From Pedobacter cryoconitis (GTDB lineage Bacteria; Bacteroidota; Bacteroidia; Sphingobacteriales; Sphingobacteriaceae), in NCBI RefSeq assembly GCF_003259615.1, contig NZ_QLLR01000012.1:84106-148105 (forward strand): a stretch of 64,000 nucleotides of DNA, given 5' to 3'. Each line of letters opens with the position of its first letter. Positions within the stretch are counted from its first letter, which is position 1. The translations under genes and the position numbers were made by a program. Under the pieces are notes generated by a model. It made no database searches. It was not told where the DNA came from and saw nothing but the letters and a program-made list of their open reading frames with translations. Positions 62,588-64,000 of this stretch are shown one piece after another.

Positions 62588-63070
62588 TTACTTATCATTC
62601 AATCCTGCAGGCAGTACAATCTCATCCATATTTGCAAGAATAGCATTCTCTATTAATACGACCCTTTGCTTTAACAATGCTGCCATTTCTGCTACAGGTG
62701 CAATGTTAAAAGGATAACAATCCGTAACAGGCAAACCCGCCTCTATATTTGAAATCCACTTTTTAGCCAGATCAACATAATCAGCAAGCACATGAACCGT
62801 ATTTTTGGGTCCGTAAGTATCGAGATACATCGGAGGAAGATCACCTACAACTACCCAGAGAAAATTATCATCCTTACTGGCTGAGTTATCAATTTCATAT
62901 AAAAAGACACATAACTTCTCCCCCAGATTAAAATAAAGAGAAGAGGCGATGATAGTCTTGCACCAGGGAAACCCTTTAAGATATTGAGTTGCGCGCTCCT
63001 GCATCAGGATCACTTCACCATAAAAGTCAAGGTTTTCTTGTAATTCAGTTGTTTTTATTGGGTAGATCAT
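62588..63070 (-). CDS. Unrecognised protein, possibly immunity-like
   Basis: 160 aa, no signal peptide. Conserved-looking blocks are 'RATQYLKGFPWCKTI', 'NFLWVVVGDLPPMYLDTYG' and 'WISNIEAGLPVTDCYPFNIAP'. I recall proteins with the WVVVGDLPP block in varied bacteria but cannot name the family. It lies 27 bp downstream of a DUF3592 gene. The size, isolation and accessory neighbourhood fit immunity proteins of polymorphic toxins, but no toxin gene is visible. Confidence 0.6.
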   Translation of the reverse strand: MIYPIKTTELQENLDFYGEVILMQERATQYLKGFPWCKTIIASSLYFNLGEKLCVFLYEIDNSASKDDNFLWVVVGDLPPMYLDTYGPKNTVHVLADYVDLAKKWISNIEAGLPVTDCYPFNIAPVAEMAALLKQRVVLIENAILANMDEIVLPAGLNDK

Positions 63071-63097
63071 ATTTAGCGTGAAGATAAGAATCGCCCG

Positions 63098-63487
63098 TTA
63101 AAAGTCCCAGTTTCCGTCCCCTTTATAGGAATAATAACAAGAAATAAACATCATAATTACTCCAATCGCTATAAAACCAAACTCTATATATTCTGACGAT
63201 TTATTGTCAAGGATGAATTGCTTGCAATCTTCCTGCTTGTAAATGACTTTGACAGCCTCTCCTTTTCTATACGCTGAAGGCATTGACCCCAATGAATACT
63301 CTTCCTCCACACTAACCCCATCAAGCGTTTCATAACTCACAATCGGATAATAACTCCTTCCGCTGAGTACAATATCAGAAACGACCCCGGCAGTTTTGAC
63401 TCCTGACTTTTTATAGCGCTTGCGGTCAAAAACTTTAAAAAGGCCAAAACCAGCTAACAATAAACCCATAATTAATAAATACACCAT
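63098..63487 (-). CDS. DUF3592 membrane protein
   Basis: 129 aa. Two membrane helices (about 3-19 and 102-120) flank a small beta domain with 'YYPIVSYETLDGVSVEEEYSLGS' and 'GEAVKVIYKQEDCKQF', the DUF3592 pattern. Function unknown; DUF3592 proteins frequently sit in polymorphic-toxin immunity arrays. It begins the two-gene minus-strand unit ending at 62588. Confidence 0.78.
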   Translation of the reverse strand: MVYLLIMGLLLAGFGLFKVFDRKRYKKSGVKTAGVVSDIVLSGRSYYPIVSYETLDGVSVEEEYSLGSMPSAYRKGEAVKVIYKQEDCKQFILDNKSSEYIEFGFIAIGVIMMFISCYYSYKGDGNWDF

Positions 63488-63645
63488 CTGATTATCTGTA
63501 TTAAAAACCTCAATATCAATTTATTACGTTAACGCCATTATTAGACAGGTAAACGTTTCCCAATATACCATTTAAACGATAATAAAGCCGTTCATACAGG
63601 GAGTTATTTACGTTAAAATAAATTAATCATCACGAAAATTAACAC

Positions 63646-63738
63646 ATGGACCCTACCTACTTTGAAAAGGTATTTACCCCTGTTATTAGTTTGTCCGTTC
63701 CTGATTTTGCTTTACAATGGGTCTTGTCCGGTTTTTAG
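63646..63738 (+). pseudogene. Short open frame, possible gene start broken by IS end
   Basis: ATG at 63646 opens 'MDPTYFEKVFTPVISLSVPD' and 10 further residues; the last six codons and the stop are inside the first 28-bp repeat. The start looks gene-like, so this may be the 5' remnant of a gene interrupted by the insertion. No homologue recognised; it could equally be chance. Confidence 0.25.
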
Positions 63739-63832
63739 TTTACAGTTGGTCTTGTCCGGTTTTTAGTTTACAGTTGGTCTTGTCCGGTTTTTAGTTTACA
63801 GTTGGTCTTGTCCGGTTTTTAGTTTACAGTTT
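63721..63832. repeat. Four tandem 28-bp repeats at the IS end
   Basis: Units at 63721, 63749, 63777 and 63805, each starting GTCTTGTCCGG and ending TTTACAGTTG. All four are identical except that the last base of copy 4 is T. Each contains a TG...CA-bounded segment (TGTCCGG to TTTACA) like an IS3-family terminus. The fourth copy adjoins the spacer before the transposase stop. Confidence 0.95.
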
Positions 63833-63865
63833 TGAAGAGTGAATATTTCTACTTAAAACTATACA

Positions 63866-64000
63866 TTATGATTTGATTGTAACTACATCTGGCACTTTTT
63901 TCTTTCTGGTATTTTTCCAGTATTTTATCAATGGTTCAGTAGTTTGATGAGCAACTTCTGGAGTTAGAAAACTACAACTCATATGTGGTCTAATATTATT
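63866..64000 (-). mobile_element. IS3-family transposase OrfB, C-terminal fragment at window edge
   Basis: 44 codons before a TAA at 63866-63868, open at the right edge. The translation starts NNIRPHMSCSFLTPEVAHQ, the end of the IS3-type rve integrase core (the 'YNxxRPHxSLxxLTP' motif), and finishes with a Lys-rich tail. The rest of the element lies beyond the window. The tandem repeat at 63721-63832 is just outside its 3' end. Confidence 0.85.

Larger units (their letters stand above)
63488..63865. other. 378-bp gap with tandem repeat and a short broken frame
   Basis: It holds an AT-rich intergenic part (63488-63645), a 30-codon open frame (63646-63738) that runs into the repeat, the 28-bp tandem repeat (63721-63832) and a 33-bp spacer before the transposase stop codon. 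Confidence 0.6.

Noticed and set aside
63680..63720. A fifth, degenerate copy of the 28-bp repeat upstream of the array
   Set aside because: TTGTCCGTTCC and CTTTACAATGG resemble the unit, but spacing and many bases differ, so chance cannot be excluded.
63721..63832. CRISPR array
   Set aside because: Units are directly abutting with no unique spacers.

Overview
The window is AT-rich chromosomal DNA from a member of the Bacteroidota, most likely a Pedobacter-like Sphingobacteriaceae. The reasons are the complete alternative complex III (actABCDEF) plus cytochrome oxidase cluster in the Bacteroidota order, many families typical of this phylum (DUF4271, DUF4286, DUF4251, DUF983, DUF2461, DUF6686-like), a bacterial deoxyhypusine-synthase-like protein, and repeated TAnnTTTG promoter elements of the Bacteroidota sigma factor. 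The genus is an inference from gene content. No rRNA, tRNA or CRISPR array was seen.

Layout. 1-5.2 kb: hemD (cut by the left edge) with a DUF4271 membrane protein, a secreted histidine phosphatase, then hemW, an SDR oxidoreductase and a fasciclin protein. 5.3-7.2 kb: two tandem paralogous JmjC/cupin-like oxygenases. 7.4-11.3 kb: a VWA protein with a ChlI/MoxR-like AAA ATPase, then a membrane metallophosphoesterase. 11.3-12.4 kb: a non-coding structured stretch and a C-rich putative glycosyltransferase gene. 12.4-16.7 kb (minus): an S9-peptidase-like lipoprotein that has lost its catalytic Ser and His, directly abutting a sensor kinase and response regulator. 16.9-19.7 kb: TPR protein, DUF4286 protein, rfbC. 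19.7-27.1 kb (minus): heme A/O synthases, two oxidase subunit III genes, subunit IV, an SCO-like protein without copper ligands, DUF420, a small membrane protein, DUF983, DUF2461 and an OmpA lipoprotein. 27.1-38.6 kb (minus): actA-F followed by oxidase subunits II and I. Together these two transcription units encode a respiratory chain from menaquinol to oxygen and the heme and assembly factors it needs.

38.8-49.9 kb is housekeeping and conserved genes: a DHS-like protein, a BamA-like barrel, a methyltransferase, a SirB1-like protein, an esterase, prfB (with a canonical +1 programmed frameshift), pgi, a DUF4251 protein and glutaminyl cyclotransferase. 49.5-59.4 kb (minus) holds yraN, dnaG, an SGNH hydrolase, two unrecognised genes, an M20 amidohydrolase, a SPOR protein and secA. 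59.7-64 kb starts with purD and then becomes accessory: a two-gene unit of an HTH-like protein and a minimal nucleotidyltransferase, a small secreted protein, an unrecognised protein with a DUF3592 protein, a 4-copy 28-bp tandem repeat and the C-terminal end of an IS3-family transposase running off the right edge.

The most notable observations are the predicted pseudo-peptidase linked to a two-component system, the copper-ligand-free SCO homologue, an EF-hand-like loop inside DUF420, a 16-bp inverted repeat that would bury the DUF4251 start codon, a set of genes whose promoters imply leaderless mRNAs, and the tandem repeat at the IS end. No clearly new multi-gene defence system was recognised; the nucleotidyltransferase pair is the nearest candidate.
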